Position numbers and translations under genes: made by a program. The notes beneath the pieces are model-generated. The model ran no database searches, was not told the DNA's origin, and was given only the letters and a program-made list of their open reading frames with translations. A stretch of 64,000 nt of DNA from Isoetes taiwanensis (lineage: Eukaryota > Streptophyta > Lycopodiopsida > Isoetales > Isoetaceae), in NCBI GenBank assembly GCA_021234155.1, contig JAJEKV010000222.1:376001-440000 (forward strand). Reading direction: 5' to 3'. This document shows, one piece after another, positions 11,105-21,224 of this stretch; the stretch's first letter is position 1, and each line of letters begins with the position of its first letter.

Positions 11105-12290
11105 TGTAGGATCCATCCTCTTAATGTATTGTTTATCACTAGAGGTGCTAGTATGTAACAATTGGTATCAGACCCAAGGTTAAGTTCCTAGTGGCAATAT
11201 TAGTGTGTTCCACGTGCTTAAGGGCAACCATCTCGAGGAAGGGGAGAAATTGATATGGTCTATAGGTACGGGATTAAAGCCTTGAAAAGGTTGGGGCCCA
11301 TTAGACAACGATTTCCATGAAGGATCCACCCTCTTGGTGTGTTGGTTATCATTAGAGGTGCTAGTGTGTAACAATTTCCATAAGGACCATCATTAGAGGT
11401 GCTAAGTGTGTAACAAATTCCATAAGGACCAGCAAGATTAGAGTTGGAAGGCGATATTGTTAATCTTACCAGGTGCAAGGCGATTCTTCCATGAGAAGCT
11501 CTTATCCAAGATGATGGCAGGATATTGCAGTCGTACAAGATGAGATTGCAATGTCAGTTATAGGGAGTCTCATGTCCACAAGTTTTCAAACTAAAGTTGC
11601 TCTAAATATTGAACCATTTTAGGCTATCATTGAATGGCTATTGGACCTAACATTAGAATTTGACTATTGCTAGACGATAGGCTATATTGGATTAAAAAAC
11701 AGGCTAATAAGGGAATTGGCCGCAACAAAGAATTCCCAATCATTATACTAGAATTTGGATAAAGTGATTAGTTAGAGGGGACTTACATATTAATTTATTT
11801 TGCCATGTAATAGTTATTTATTTATCTAATATAATATTGTCCGCTGTAGAACTTTTGACTAAAATCTTCCGTGATTTATAAATGTTGCACTTTGTGATTT
11901 TATGAGTAAAATATCAAATAAAAGAATTGTTAATAGAAGTAAAGCAAGATATGAAAGCTATTGAAAACAAAATTATGAATGACATGAAAACTACATATGT
12001 ACTAGCGCAAGGAGCTATGTGAGAAGATGAAGGAAATTTTTTGGGGGAGCATAAATATGTGGTCTTACGCTTGCTCTTGATGTTCAACTGAGAACGCCAT
12101 GTTGCATGCCAAGTTGGATGGAGGCTCACTAATTCATAAAGAACAAGTTATCTAAGGAATGAAGGCCTATATCAGATATAGGTGGAACTGTGGAACTGAC
12201 ATTTGTTGTTCATATTCTTGACCCCACAAGTTATATGCACCTATCACCTTATTTTCCTAAGGAACAAGCCTTTATAGGATTTCTCAAATA
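11105..12290 (+). repeat. R1 repeat family, middle copy
   Basis: From about 11430 this is collinear with 28640-29510: TCTCATGTCCACAAGTTTTC near 11568 matches 28790, and GGGGGAGC near 12043 matches 29280. It contains an internal near-repeat of GATCCA.CCTCTT..TGT (11110 and 11322) and a primer-binding-like TTGGTATCAGACC at about 11161. No open frame survives. The copy resumes at 13418 beyond the foldback element. Confidence 0.6.
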
Positions 12291-13417
12291 ATGCCATCGA
12301 TCCGAGCCATCGGATCGGTATTCTCGAATGGGCGAGCATGCATCTCTTGCACGCATTGCATGCATTTTCTGGGGCTCAGGTTCATTTAGGGATTGCTATT
12401 TCTTGCAGATTCTTCATCGACTTCTCATCGGCATTTTCTCCTCTCTCAGCAATTCCCTTGACTTTCAATATCTCTTTTTTTTCTTTTTTCTTTTTTTACC
12501 AGGCAGTGGTGGGGCTTCTCCCTGCTTGGTTTGATAGTTTGGCGTCTTTTTCCATGTGACATATTCTTCCCGATCTGTCCCTTTTGTGGCCATCCTTCAA
12601 CCTTCAACCTCGATTCTGTTTTGATAAGGAAGTTCTCTTTTTATCGGGAGCTTTTGTCTGTTTTCATGCGAGCCCTTATTCGAGAATGTCATCGATCCGA
12701 GCCATCGGATCGATATTCTCGAATGGGCGAGCATATATCTCTTGCATGCATACATGCATTGCATGCATTTTCTGGGGCTTAGGTTCATTTGGGGATTGCT
12801 ATTTCTTGCAGGTTCTTCATCGACTTCGCATTGGCATTTTCTCCTCTCTCAGTAGTTCCCTTGACTCCCACCCACCCTCCCTTAATGTGTATATTATTGT
12901 ATTGTAAACATTATTTTTTTGTCGTGTGGCACGCGTGACCAGCCCCTCTCTTTTTTGAGGTTGTTTTTTGTCGCGTGGCACGCGTGACCAGCCCCTCTCT
13001 TTTCGAGGTTGTTGTTTTCTTATCTTTGTGTTCTAGTTTGTTGATGTGCAGGTACAGTGGGATGCGCGACTCCGTCTTCCTCAGGCTTCGTGGATTTCTT
13101 TGTGGGAGCATTTTTTTGCAACTTTACGTCGTGTCCAAGCCCCTTATCGAGGGCTTATCACTAGGGTTTTTCTTCGAAAACCCGAAAAGGCGAGGTTTTT
13201 TAATCCCTGTGATAAGCTCTCAGCAGGGACACTTAACCAACTAGAATTTTTTTGGGGTCTAGATGATATAACTGGATATTCCCTTTGTTTTTTCATTGTG
13301 GGTAGCTTGCAAATATGCAGCTATCCTCTCAACCATTATAGAATTCTATTGAGATGAATGAAAAGCCTAGCTAGCAGGAGCTTTTGTCTGTTTTCATGCG
13401 AGCCCTTATTCGAAAAT
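12291..13417 (+). mobile_element. Twin-unit foldback element, copy 1
   Basis: Two units each start ATTCTCGAATGGGCGAGC and end GAGCCCTTATTCGA(G/A)AAT, an imperfect terminal inverted repeat. They are 12320-12687 (368 bp) and 12715-13417 (703 bp). Each is preceded by a CGATCCGA/TCGGATCG hairpin with a four-base loop. The long unit contains a duplicated tract of about 49 bp (GTGGCACGCGTGACCAGCC, near 12925 and 12976) and the three-way-junction hairpin at 13151-13219. The flanks match an uninterrupted R1 copy at about 29510-29530, so this is an insertion. No transposase is encoded. The superfamily is unknown. Confidence 0.65.
13151..13219 (+). other. Three-way-junction hairpin motif, copy A
   Basis: The outer stem GGGCTTATCAC / GTGATAAGCTC (13151-13161 with 13209-13219) encloses hairpin GGGTTTT-TCTTCG-AAAACCC (13164-13183), a GAAAAGGC linker and a weaker GGTT/AATCC hairpin. 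The same architecture recurs in copies B, C and partly D. Confidence 0.7.
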
Positions 13418-13600
13418 GACCTTTCTTTCACAATAATACTAAAAATCTCAATCATTCAAAGGACACAATCAACAATTACTTAAACATCTAGAAATCTAAG
13501 ATGATAAAAGGGTTATTTGTCTTTGGTTGCAAATTTGAAAATATGATATAGTCAGTGATGTAGATACAAAGATCTAGTGCACTACTTAGATCCACCATGT
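13418..13600 (+). repeat. R1 repeat family, continuation beyond the foldback element
   Basis: CAATAATACTAAAAA through TCTAGTGCACTA matches 29540-29697, confirming that 12291-13417 is an insertion in this R1 copy. Confidence 0.65.
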
Positions 13601-14450
13601 GTTCTTGCCTGTTGCCTCAAAGGAAGGCAACCAAGCTTCTTGGTATCCCTGTGGGTATTCATGTCTCGACTTCTGATGCTTGGGATGTCATAATAGAGGG
13701 GTTGCGGAGGCACCCGTTTTTTGGTGGGATGTTGCTAAACTCTCTATGCTTAGAAGGGTAACAGTTGCTAAGCATGTCTTAAGCAACATGCATGTCTATA
13801 TGGCTTCTGCTATTCGTGCTTCCCAATCAAGGTTTCATGATATTGTGGATGTTACCAGAAACTTTATTTTTGGGGTGGAAACGAAGCAGGGGTTGCGTTA
13901 AAGATTGCATAGTCTAAATGTTCAAAAGCTAAGTTTACTGGAGGTTTGAGCATGATAGATATCCATTTGCAGAATGCGTAAGGTTATGATCTCAAAATTC
14001 ATTTGGAGGCTCCTCGTCCTGGGTTACGACTTATTGCACATGTTCTTACTCACTATATTCCATTTGGTAAAGTCACACTTAAATCTGTTCTTCCATGTGG
14101 TCTATTCTATGAGTTGCGGCCTTATCATAATGCTTCTCCATTTTTAAAGGGATTGTTAGATTCCTGGCACACAGTCAAAATGTTATTTTACATCAGTCCA
14201 ACTGCTTGTGCTCAGTTGAATGCATATTGTTGGTGGATCCCCCTGGCAGACAATGCACCACTTTGTTTTATAGTGCACCCATTGACTCAATGAAGTTGGA
14301 AAATGGCAGGAAGCTTAACAATTGCAGCATGTTATGACTCAGGCCAGCTGCTGTCATGGGAGGCATTTTAGTTAAAGTTTTTATTGGGGCGATGGGATAG
14401 AGCTCTTTGGAAAAAAGTTGTTGACTATCTACATCCTATCCTGCCACACC
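13600..14450 (+). mobile_element. L1 ORF2 connector fragment
   Basis: Frames at 13620-13900 read KLLGIPVGIHVSTSDAW and then LSMLRRVTVAKHVLSNMHVYMAS, close to the inverted L1 copy at 25442-25968. This is the part of ORF2 after the RT domain. It continues to about 14450 (LWKKVVDYLHPILP). The fragment ends where the palindrome island begins, and L1 sequence of the next ORF2 segment reappears on the same strand at about 22450. Confidence 0.65.
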
Positions 14451-14490
14451 AAGAAGATATTTTGGTATCATCCAGGAAGTACAAGCCTTC

Positions 14491-14535
14491 TTCTCGACTC
14501 GCGAGTCGAGAATTTCTCGACTCGCGAGGCGAGAA
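14491..14535. repeat. Two adjacent 22-bp palindromes (palindrome family P)
   Basis: 14491-14512 is a perfect palindrome with half-arm TTCTCGACTCG. 14514-14535 is a second copy with one mismatch, one base further on. They open the palindrome island. Further members here are at 14575-14597, 14653-14678 and 15015-15033, with decayed centres. Confidence 0.9.
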
Positions 14536-15215
14536 CAGGGAGTGTACACCCTGGATTGTTGGCTGGTTGAGGCAATCTCGAATCGTGAGTCGAGAATGCA
14601 GACAGCTAACCAGAGACTATCTAGTCCTTGAAAGCCAGCCAATGCCTTTGTGCATTCTCGACTCAGCGGCCGAGAATGTCATTACGACCAATGGCTCAGG
14701 TGTCGATCGCGAGTGCCTCCACCGGTCAGAGCCCACTCCCCTTGAACCATCTTCGCCGAGATATTGCGGCGGGGGTGCCCGACCGGTGAAGGCCTCTAAC
14801 GACTCAAACGTCTTGGCTGTCTTCGTCTTCATTGAGTTCAGAAGACCCCTAGCTTCCAGAATCCCGTGCATTCTTCTGTGTCTTGTCCCAGGTGCCTGCA
14901 GACAGTCTTAGCCACTCTCCTTCAAATTATCTTCCTCGAGTATTGCAAAGGGAAGTGGTCTCGACTGGCTCAAGCCTGATTCAAACCACGAGGGGCCGAC
15001 ATGTTTTCTCAGACATTCTCGCCAGTCGAGAATCCCCTTAAACGACCAATTATCCCGCGGTTGCAGTGTAGGGTTCCTCTACCCAGCCAGAGCCAATTGC
15101 GAAGAGGAGGGGCTCGGTTTGGGTGGAGGCCTCTGCAACTAACAGGGAAATGCATCCTTAAGGCCTCAGCCACCCAACAAGACTCGATAATACCATAGGT
15201 TGGCTTGCTGTCTGC

Positions 15216-15239
15216 ATTCTCGACTCGCGAGTCGAGAAT
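15216..15239. repeat. Perfect 24-bp palindrome (family P)
   Basis: Half-arm ATTCTCGACTCG. Close relatives follow at 15288-15313 and 15336-15359 (core ACTTGCGAGT), spaced roughly 48-72 bp apart. Confidence 0.9.
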
Positions 15240-15379
15240 ACTAGCCAGCACTCCAGGAGTACTACCTGGAGTTTTCGATGGCTAAGGCATTCTCGACTTG
15301 CGAGTAGAGAATGAAGGCATCAAGCCAACACTGGGATTCTCGACTTGCGAGTCGAGAATGCAGGCATCAAGCCAACATT

Positions 15380-15409
15380 GGGATTCTCGACTTTTGAGTC
15401 GAGAATCCC
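15380..15409. repeat. 30-bp palindrome with 13-bp perfect arms (family P)
   Basis: Arms GGGATTCTCGACT (15380-15392) and AGTCGAGAATCCC (15397-15409) flank the loop TTTG. The outermost GGGA/TCCC pairs differ from those of other family members but remain complementary. Confidence 0.9.
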
Positions 15410-15639
15410 TTACCCATCCAATTCTCCTGTGCCTCTAGTCCTAGGTTTAGTCCTAGGTGTCTCTATCCTGTCTGAGCCACTCTCCTTCGAACCATCTTCC
15501 TCGAATATTGCGAAGGGGAGTGGCCCGAACTGGGTGGAGGCCTCTGGGACTAACCACAGGGGGATGCATTTGAACTGCATTCCTAAGGCCCTAGACCTAG
15601 CATTATCTATACACAACTAGCATGCCTAACACATACTTG

Positions 15640-16273
15640 GACCGATGCTTCTAAACAGAATGGAAGGCATTCCAAGCAAAAATCGTTGATGAAACGTTTC
15701 ATGAAGCTACTCTGTTTCCATTGTTTCGCGTGCCCGGCATCTCTCAACCTTGCAGAGTATATTTCATCTCGTCGCTGAAATATCTTCGGACAAGGAAACA
15801 ATAAATCGGCCGAACTTGAAAGGTCCATGTTCTATATATAACATCCGGCATGTTGTACACATAATGAAACAGAATCTCGAAACTCACCTCTTCTCGCGAA
15901 GAACTCCTTGGGCCATTGTATCCACGCGGATCGCGAGTCTCCACCGAGAGTCTTCGCTTCTTTTCCGTTGGCCTCATCAACAATGCATATCCCCATCAAA
16001 CACTTGTATCAACGCGATTCTCGCGTATCCCTCTTCCATGGCGCTAAATAGTTGAAGTGTTCCTGTGTCTTGCGGCTCATATCCGCTTGCTACCTTAGCC
16101 CGTGCACATCGATCAAATCAACTATTTGCAAAAGAACACGCAGATTAGAAATAGAGAGAGAGTAAGGCGATGTTAGGAGCTTACAGCCGTGAAGCCCATC
16201 CGGTGAACTCGAAAGCAATCGATCTCCGCCCGCCGCCGTATACCATGCCGGAACTTGCCGCCGGAAATTCCAT
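15640..16273 (-). CDS. Putative minus-strand gene with divergent start at 16273 (unknown)
   Basis: An ATG at 16273 opens MEFPAASSGMVYGGG and then RRSIAFEFTGW. It ends at a GTAAGC donor (exon 16273-16185). A plausible second exon starts after a TTTAG acceptor at 16043 and ends at a GTGAGT donor at 15889. A third may follow a TTTCAG acceptor near 15780. Read through the first junction, the frame stops after about 50 residues, so either the protein is very short or the second exon uses another frame (the frame with MRPTEKKRRLS and a basic stretch). The gene lies head-to-head with the plus-strand segment at 16440, about 170 bp apart. The family is not recognised. Evidence is limited to splice-like signals and residue composition. 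Confidence 0.3.
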
Positions 16274-16439
16274 CTGGGCCACTAAGTCTCCGAAATGAAT
16301 GAATTTGAATTGATGTTTTACGGGCTAAAGCCGGTCGCGGCTGCACTTTAGCCCACTTTTTTTTCCTTGAATGATTGTGTGTCCTTAATTTCAAATTTAA
16401 GAACACGCCGACCTTTTTTACGCGGTAGTCCTAAAAACC

Positions 16440-17786
16440 TCCAAGGCGGAAGAGGCTCAATTTACAAGGGAATTCGAAACTAAAGAAGATGCGGGGCATA
16501 CGGATATAGCGACTCCATCGAAGAAGCTGGCGGCGAGCGAAGTCGGTTCAAGTGGCACCAAGAAAAGAAAGACAAGTGACTCCGGTGAGCCGATTTGTGT
16601 TCGGGTCGGGATACCTTTTATCGATCCATCCTTCGCCTTTGCAAAGATTCATCGCGGAGACGCTTAGTGATCAACCGGCGAACTTCGTTCTTCGTTATCG
16701 AGGGATTGGAGACAGAGCTACTTGATACACCAGCAGATTCTTGGTGGTATGTCGAAGTATCAACAAGTGGGAAGGAGAAATATCTGTTTCTGTGGCAAAG
16801 GGATAAGAAGAGCTCCAGCGACAAGTACAAGAAGTTCGGTGTTGTGCTCTCCGTCTCTGCGCTAGTTTCGAAGCATCTTACATTGTATGCGGAAGACTGC
16901 CTGAAGGGTAAGTTCTACCACACAAAGAAGTTATCAGTATCTAATTACTCTCACTCTTCAATGAACAAGTCGAAGGGGACAGACAAAAGGCCGGCGCCTT
17001 TAAATTGTCAGAACCTTGGGTGGAAGGATCTGGAAGGGATGAAGGAGGTCGGTACCCTAACATCCAGGGAGCTTAGAATGGAGATATCCATGGTTAGGGA
17101 GAAGCTGTTCAACACCGGGAGCTTTATGTCCAGCGTGCTAAAGACTCTAAAGCACTTTCGGCGTTACCCGGATGTTGTAGTTCGAAAAGAAAAACTCGGG
17201 ACAGAATGCGATGAGGCGGATGCCAGAGATTACGGGAGGATTTCGGATGTGAAGATGAGGAAGATATGGTCGACTCCCAATTCTTGGATCCAGATGAGCA
17301 GATTAGGAAATCACAGAGAAGGGCCTAGAAGATGGAGCGGCTGGCTCAGTATTATCCATTGGGGATATCACACAAGTCGCCGGACATCGATGCCCGAAGG
17401 TTTGCATGTGAGATGCCGCCTTGTTCAACCATAGGAATTTAATCCAAAGACACATGCCGGAGATTCTCGAACTTGATGGTGCGGCATCCCATTTGCAGCA
17501 TCCAATGCCTCGCAGATGTCATACCATTCGCCAGACGACCGTGAGTTGTTCAGCTAGAAGTCCGAGGAAGACTCAAGGGAAAAGACGCCGTTTTGGGTTA
17601 TGGACGCCGCAAGATTCGCTGAGGGCAAAGCAACTATTGCAGACGGAAAAGGAAGTGCGCCAAAGGATCAAGGACGATATTCCAAACGAGAATGCAGAGT
17701 TCTTTACGGCTGACACGCCATCAATCCGGAGCTCACCAAATTATGCTACGCGAGAACACAATAGCGCAAGTACCCGCCTACATAAG
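16440..17786 (+). CDS. Uncharacterised coding segment 1 of the palindrome island
   Basis: Coding-like sequence begins about 16450 (EEAQFTREFE, then a KKRK basic patch at about 16560) and continues in the next frame at 16640-17300 with WWYVEV, KEKYLFLWQRDKK and YAEDCLKG. It then shifts again into an acidic run, CEDEEDMVDSQF, at about 17235-17290. Another frame covers 17421-17786 and ends at a good donor, CATAAG/GTAAAT. The frame changes may be introns or decay. The basic patch could be a nuclear localisation signal. I recognise no domain. Codon-level GC is higher than in the surrounding L1 sequence. No palindrome of family P with intact arms lies in this segment, in contrast to the flanks. Confidence 0.35.
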
Positions 17787-18754
17787 GTAAATTCTTGTCT
17801 CGATTCGAGGGGTTTCTTGACTCGCGAAGTCAAAGAAAGCACGCATCTTCGATTTCGATTGTTCCTCGCCGACCGACTGAAGTCGAGATACCCCGAAAAA
17901 AAATGGGAAAGCGTAAAACACGGAAAGCAGAGGTTATGCGGGTGCTTTCGGCGAAGTTGAGAAATCGAGGAGAAGTAAAAAGAAAAGTAAAGATTGAAGG
18001 ACTTTCGACTAGCGAAGTCGAGAAAGCCGGTGAGAATAAACGGAAGAATAGTATGAAGGGGCTTTCGACTCCTTAAAAGAGAAAGTCCCTTCATACTGGA
18101 CTTTCTCGCTCCTGGCCGACTTTCTCGACTTCGCTTGGTGAGATACCCTGTGGCAATAGAGAGAACATTAGAGATTAATGGTTGACGAAAGTGAAAGCAT
18201 CGAGCCTTCCCATCCTTTCTTCCCTCGCCTCTTCGGCAATGTCGCTTAATTTATATCCTAAGTTGCATCGCTCAAGAAGAGGCAAGCAAGGATTTGGGAA
18301 TGAGCCGTGCTTTCACTCCGCCTTCATTCTCCTATGTTCTCTCCTCTCCTCAGGGTATTCTCGACTTCCGAAGCCCAGAAAGTCCCTTCGATCTTTCCTC
18401 TCCCCTGTGCTCCTCGACTTTCCGGCTTCGCGAGTTGAGAAACTCCAGCGAAATAGATAGAACATTAGAGATTAATGGTTGAAGAGTGAAAGCATCGAGC
18501 CTTCCCAATCTTTCATTCCCTCTTCGGCAATGTCGCTTAGTTAATATCCTAAGTTGCATCGTTCGAAGAGGCGTGGAAAGCAAAGATTTGGGAATGCGCC
18601 ATGCTTTGGCCCGCCTTGACTCTCCTATGTTTCTCCTCTCCTGTGGTTATTCTCACTCGCGAAGTCGAGAAACCCTTGCATCCTTCTATTTATTTTTCCT
18701 TGGGTGTTAGGAGATACTTTCATGCCGTGACATTGTGACATTTACTGAATGCAG
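17787..18754 (+). other. Predicted intron-like interval with palindromes and a ~298-bp tandem duplication
   Basis: Bounded by an AAG/GTAAAT donor at 17786/17787 and a GAATGCAG/CCCG acceptor at 18754/18755. It contains decayed family-P palindromes at about 17813-17838, 18002-18026, 18357-18382, 18412-18440 and 18648-18672. The reading phase across the two ends does not match simply, so a further exon may exist or the splicing may be wrong. Confidence 0.4.
18162..18690. repeat. Tandem duplication, period about 298 bp
   Basis: GAACATTAGAGATTAATGG is at 18163 and again at 18461. The following 200 bp (CATCGAGCCTTCCCA, GCAATGTCGCTTA, CCTAAGTTGCATCG) are repeated with small indels. Each unit ends with a decayed TCTCGACT-type palindrome. 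Confidence 0.85.
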
Positions 18755-19202
18755 CCCGTATCCTGACCAGATCATACACGCTCGGCAACATTGGAAAGCA
18801 TTGGGTAGTCCTCAGCGTCCTAAAGGAAACAGGGCCCCCTCCGATAAGTGGAAGACCTTCGAGAAACTCTGCAGATATGTTCTTCTGGAAGGCCAGGAAG
18901 ATGATGAGGGAGAGGATGAAGGCAGAAGAAGAAGAGAACACCAAGAAAGGCGGGAATCCCTCTCGGACCAATATGACCTCATTCTTAGCACCGAGGCTGC
19001 CCGGGAGAAATGGACCGAGATATGGGCTCAATGGACAAGAGGCAAGTCAAGGACAAAGAATGGAGAATTGCCAACCAGGCCGGACCCAAAGTTGTTCGAC
19101 AAGCAATTCATGAAAAGGATACTGTGGCCCGACGGACAAGGAAACGCTTTTGATCTACAAGGCGTAATCCCTCGGATGGAACAATCCGCTAAGGAAAAGT
19201 AG
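18755..19202 (+). CDS. Uncharacterised coding segment 2 of the palindrome island
   Basis: After a GCAG acceptor at 18754, the frame reads PDQIIHARQHWKALG, then WKTFEKLCRYVLLEG. A strongly acidic and then Arg-rich helix-prone stretch (EDDEGEDEGRRRREHQERR) precedes EKWTEIWAQWTRGK and FMKRILWPDG. The stop is at 19200-19202. The charged middle looks like a coiled coil or linker. No family is recognised. It could be an exon of the same gene as 16440-17786 and 19438-21165, since all are on the plus strand with similar composition. Confidence 0.4.
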
Positions 19203-19437
19203 AAGTTTAAAATTGCAGGGATGCAAAGGATTACGCCACAATCCTAAAGAGACGGCAGCATTGGAAGAAGGCATCCGTAGTTTTGCAATGTTGCCTCCAA
19301 TGCATGCCATGATTTTGATTATTATAAGGAGAAGGCTGCGCTTGATGAGGAAGACATGAAGGAGTTGAACCGTCTATGTCAACCATACATCAACACCAAG
19401 CTAAAGCGTAACGTCAAAACCCTCCCCTTCCCTGAAC

Positions 19438-20364
19438 GTGCTATGGCAATTCGAAGAGGAAGCTTGGATTGAGGGGTGGTCCCATTTAAGACGGATGATA
19501 GCTCCCCTCCATTTCTCGGTAACCTTGGGACACAAGGGGTTTGGTGGTCCGAATTGGCTTTGGGCCTGTGGCACTATTTGCCATCAATATGATCAAGACC
19601 CCACCTGTTTTATGAAAAAGTCGACATTGAGAAGTGGTACAAGGCGTAATGCGGACATGACCGAGCTGGATACTTTTCGGTTTCCTTATCTTTTGCATGC
19701 GGACTATCGATGCTTCTTGCTTGTGTCACAATGGGCAGCTGATATTAACTTCACCAACAAGATCTTGTATTCCATATACGAACTGGAACATGAGTGTAGA
19801 CTTGGCCTGCCGAAGGCACCAAGTTTTGCCAATGTAGTTTTGGTTTTGGTTTTGGTTTCAATATCGGCTACAGACCTGGACAAGTGGTGGTCTAGTGAAC
19901 ACCACTATCTCGACAAGTTCATGATTTCTCAAGAGCAGATGGAACCCTGAAAGGGCGACAGATTTATGGAGGATGTGCCATCGATGGACAAAGTCATCGA
20001 CAGGTCCAATACATAGAATTCCTATCCAGCCAAGGGTTATCAAGTACTTCATAACCAGCTTGGTCGAGGAAGATCATATTGTATGCGAATGGTACATGAA
20101 TGGCCTGTTCTCTCAGGGGGCTATGCTGTATGGAATGAAACCTATATCCGTGGTTGGAAATAAGGACATGGTTGAAACCATTCGGTCATACCTGGACCTG
20201 CTTCATGAGAATTTCAAAGGGAGGAAGACAAATGGGAAGCGTGGAAGGACGATGATGGCGAAGACAAAGCGACAAACCCGAGGAGAGAAAGGTGGCGGAG
20301 ACGACAATGTTCAAGGTTTAGACGACAACGCTGCCGAACTAATACTGGAGAGTCTGAGATTGAG
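19438..20364 (+). CDS. Uncharacterised coding segment 3 of the palindrome island
   Basis: Two frames in series. 19438-19950 has WIEGWSHLRRMIAPLHFS and DTFRFPYLLHADYRCFLL, with Trp/Tyr-rich, globular-looking content and a VLVLVLVS run that looks like a small repeat expansion. 19973-20364 has IQPRVIKYFITSLVEED, GMKPISVVGNKDMVETI and a Lys/Arg-rich C-terminus. The second ends on an excellent donor, TTGAG/GTGAGT at 20364/20365. Sequence between 19203 and 19437 also reads as coding in pieces (EKAALDEEDMKELNRL). No domain is recognised. The frame break near 19950 may be an indel. Confidence 0.4.
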
Positions 20365-20496
20365 GTGAGTTCACTTTGCTCTCGGAGTGTTTCTCGACTC
20401 GCGAATCGAGAAACCCTCCGAGTCTTTAGCTTTTTCTTTTCTCGACTTGTGAGTCGAGAAAACGTTTCCTATCTGATGTCTTTCATCATTCCAAGG
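20365..20496 (+). other. Predicted intron containing two palindromes
   Basis: 132 bp from GTGAGT (20365) to TTCCAAG (20496). It holds the 42-bp palindrome at 20381-20422 and another at about 20437-20462 (arms TTTTCTCGACT / AGTCGAGAAAA, loop TGTG). If transcribed, nearly half the intron would be hairpin. Confidence 0.5.
20381..20422. repeat. 42-bp palindrome with 21-bp arms (family P)
   Basis: 20381-20401 pairs with 20402-20422 with two mismatches. The family core is extended outward by CTCGGAG / CTCCGAG, a longer and different extension from other copies. Confidence 0.9.
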
Positions 20497-21165
20497 ACAT
20501 CGACCGCAACGAATCGGGATCATTGTCAATATCACACGAATCTGCTGGCAGCTCACATCACGTGGAGGATACTGGATCCAAGAAAGGCAGTCAAGAGCAA
20601 GACAGTGCGGGCAGCAAGAAAGGACCTGAAAAAATAATGATCCTGCATATGGATCCCGATCAATCAGAAATCTGGTCAGAGCCTGGGATTCCAAGTGGCC
20701 ATATGGTCTTGTATGGCAAAGAAAAATATTATCAATGTCCTTGGTGTTCTCGGCCTTCCAGTTTTGATGTTCAAGTTTGTTTGGGAAAATGAAAGGATCG
20801 AGCATGTGTCAGACCTCGATCCAGAGATCACAAAGGGGAAGCCTATTATGGTGAAAAGGCTGGACAGGGTTTATGAAGCATACCAGGACTTTAACAAACA
20901 CAACACTCTGATCATAGACGACTCCGCCTACAAGTGCTATCATAACTCGCACAATACGATCATTGCCAAGAGTTATCGACCAGAAGAGTATGAAACGGAT
21001 AGGTGGTTGTCTTTCAAGCTCGTTCCTGTCTTGGCAGAATCCCTGTTTGCCATACTTGTGGACGATGTGATTAGGAACTATCTGGACCTCAAGGAGGTCG
21101 ATCCAGAGAGCAGCGCGATCATGAAAGCTATGGATGACAAATATTTTGGTGATCAAGAAGAGTGA
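20497..21165 (+). CDS. FCP1/SCP-like HAD phosphatase domain (NIF family), internally deleted
   Basis: The C-terminal part is clear: VAIWSCMAKKNI at about 20695, FKFVWENERIEH, KPIMVKRLDRVYEAY, then NTLIIDDSAYK (about 20900) and NTIIAKSY. This is the order of the CTD-phosphatase/NLI-interacting-factor fold, with DDS as the acidic motif and the Lys before it. An upstream Ser/Gly/Glu-rich segment leads to MILHMDPDQSEIW (about 20640-20670), resembling the DxDx(T/S) catalytic motif, but in another frame. Only about 15 residues separate it from VAIWS, where the family usually has several tens. The domain therefore seems damaged, or the first motif is coincidental. The family dephosphorylates Ser/Thr, for example in the RNA polymerase II CTD; the substrate here is unknown. 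The stop is at 21163-21165. Confidence 0.6.
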
Positions 21166-21224
21166 CCTCTGTTTTCAGATAGTCGAATTGTGTGAATCTT
21201 GTAAAGAAACGTGAAGAAATGTAC

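Larger units (their letters stand above)
14727..15620. repeat. Degenerate tandem units with a second hairpin family
   Basis: A hairpin with arms like GCCACTCTCCTTCG / CGAAGGGGAGTGGC is best preserved at 15476-15489 with 15511-15524. Weaker relatives lie at 14731-14780 and 14910-14960. It is followed by GGGTGGAGGCCTCTG..ACTAAC at 15130 and 15533. The spacing shows decayed duplications of several hundred bases, interleaved with the TCTCGACTCG palindromes. Confidence 0.65.
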
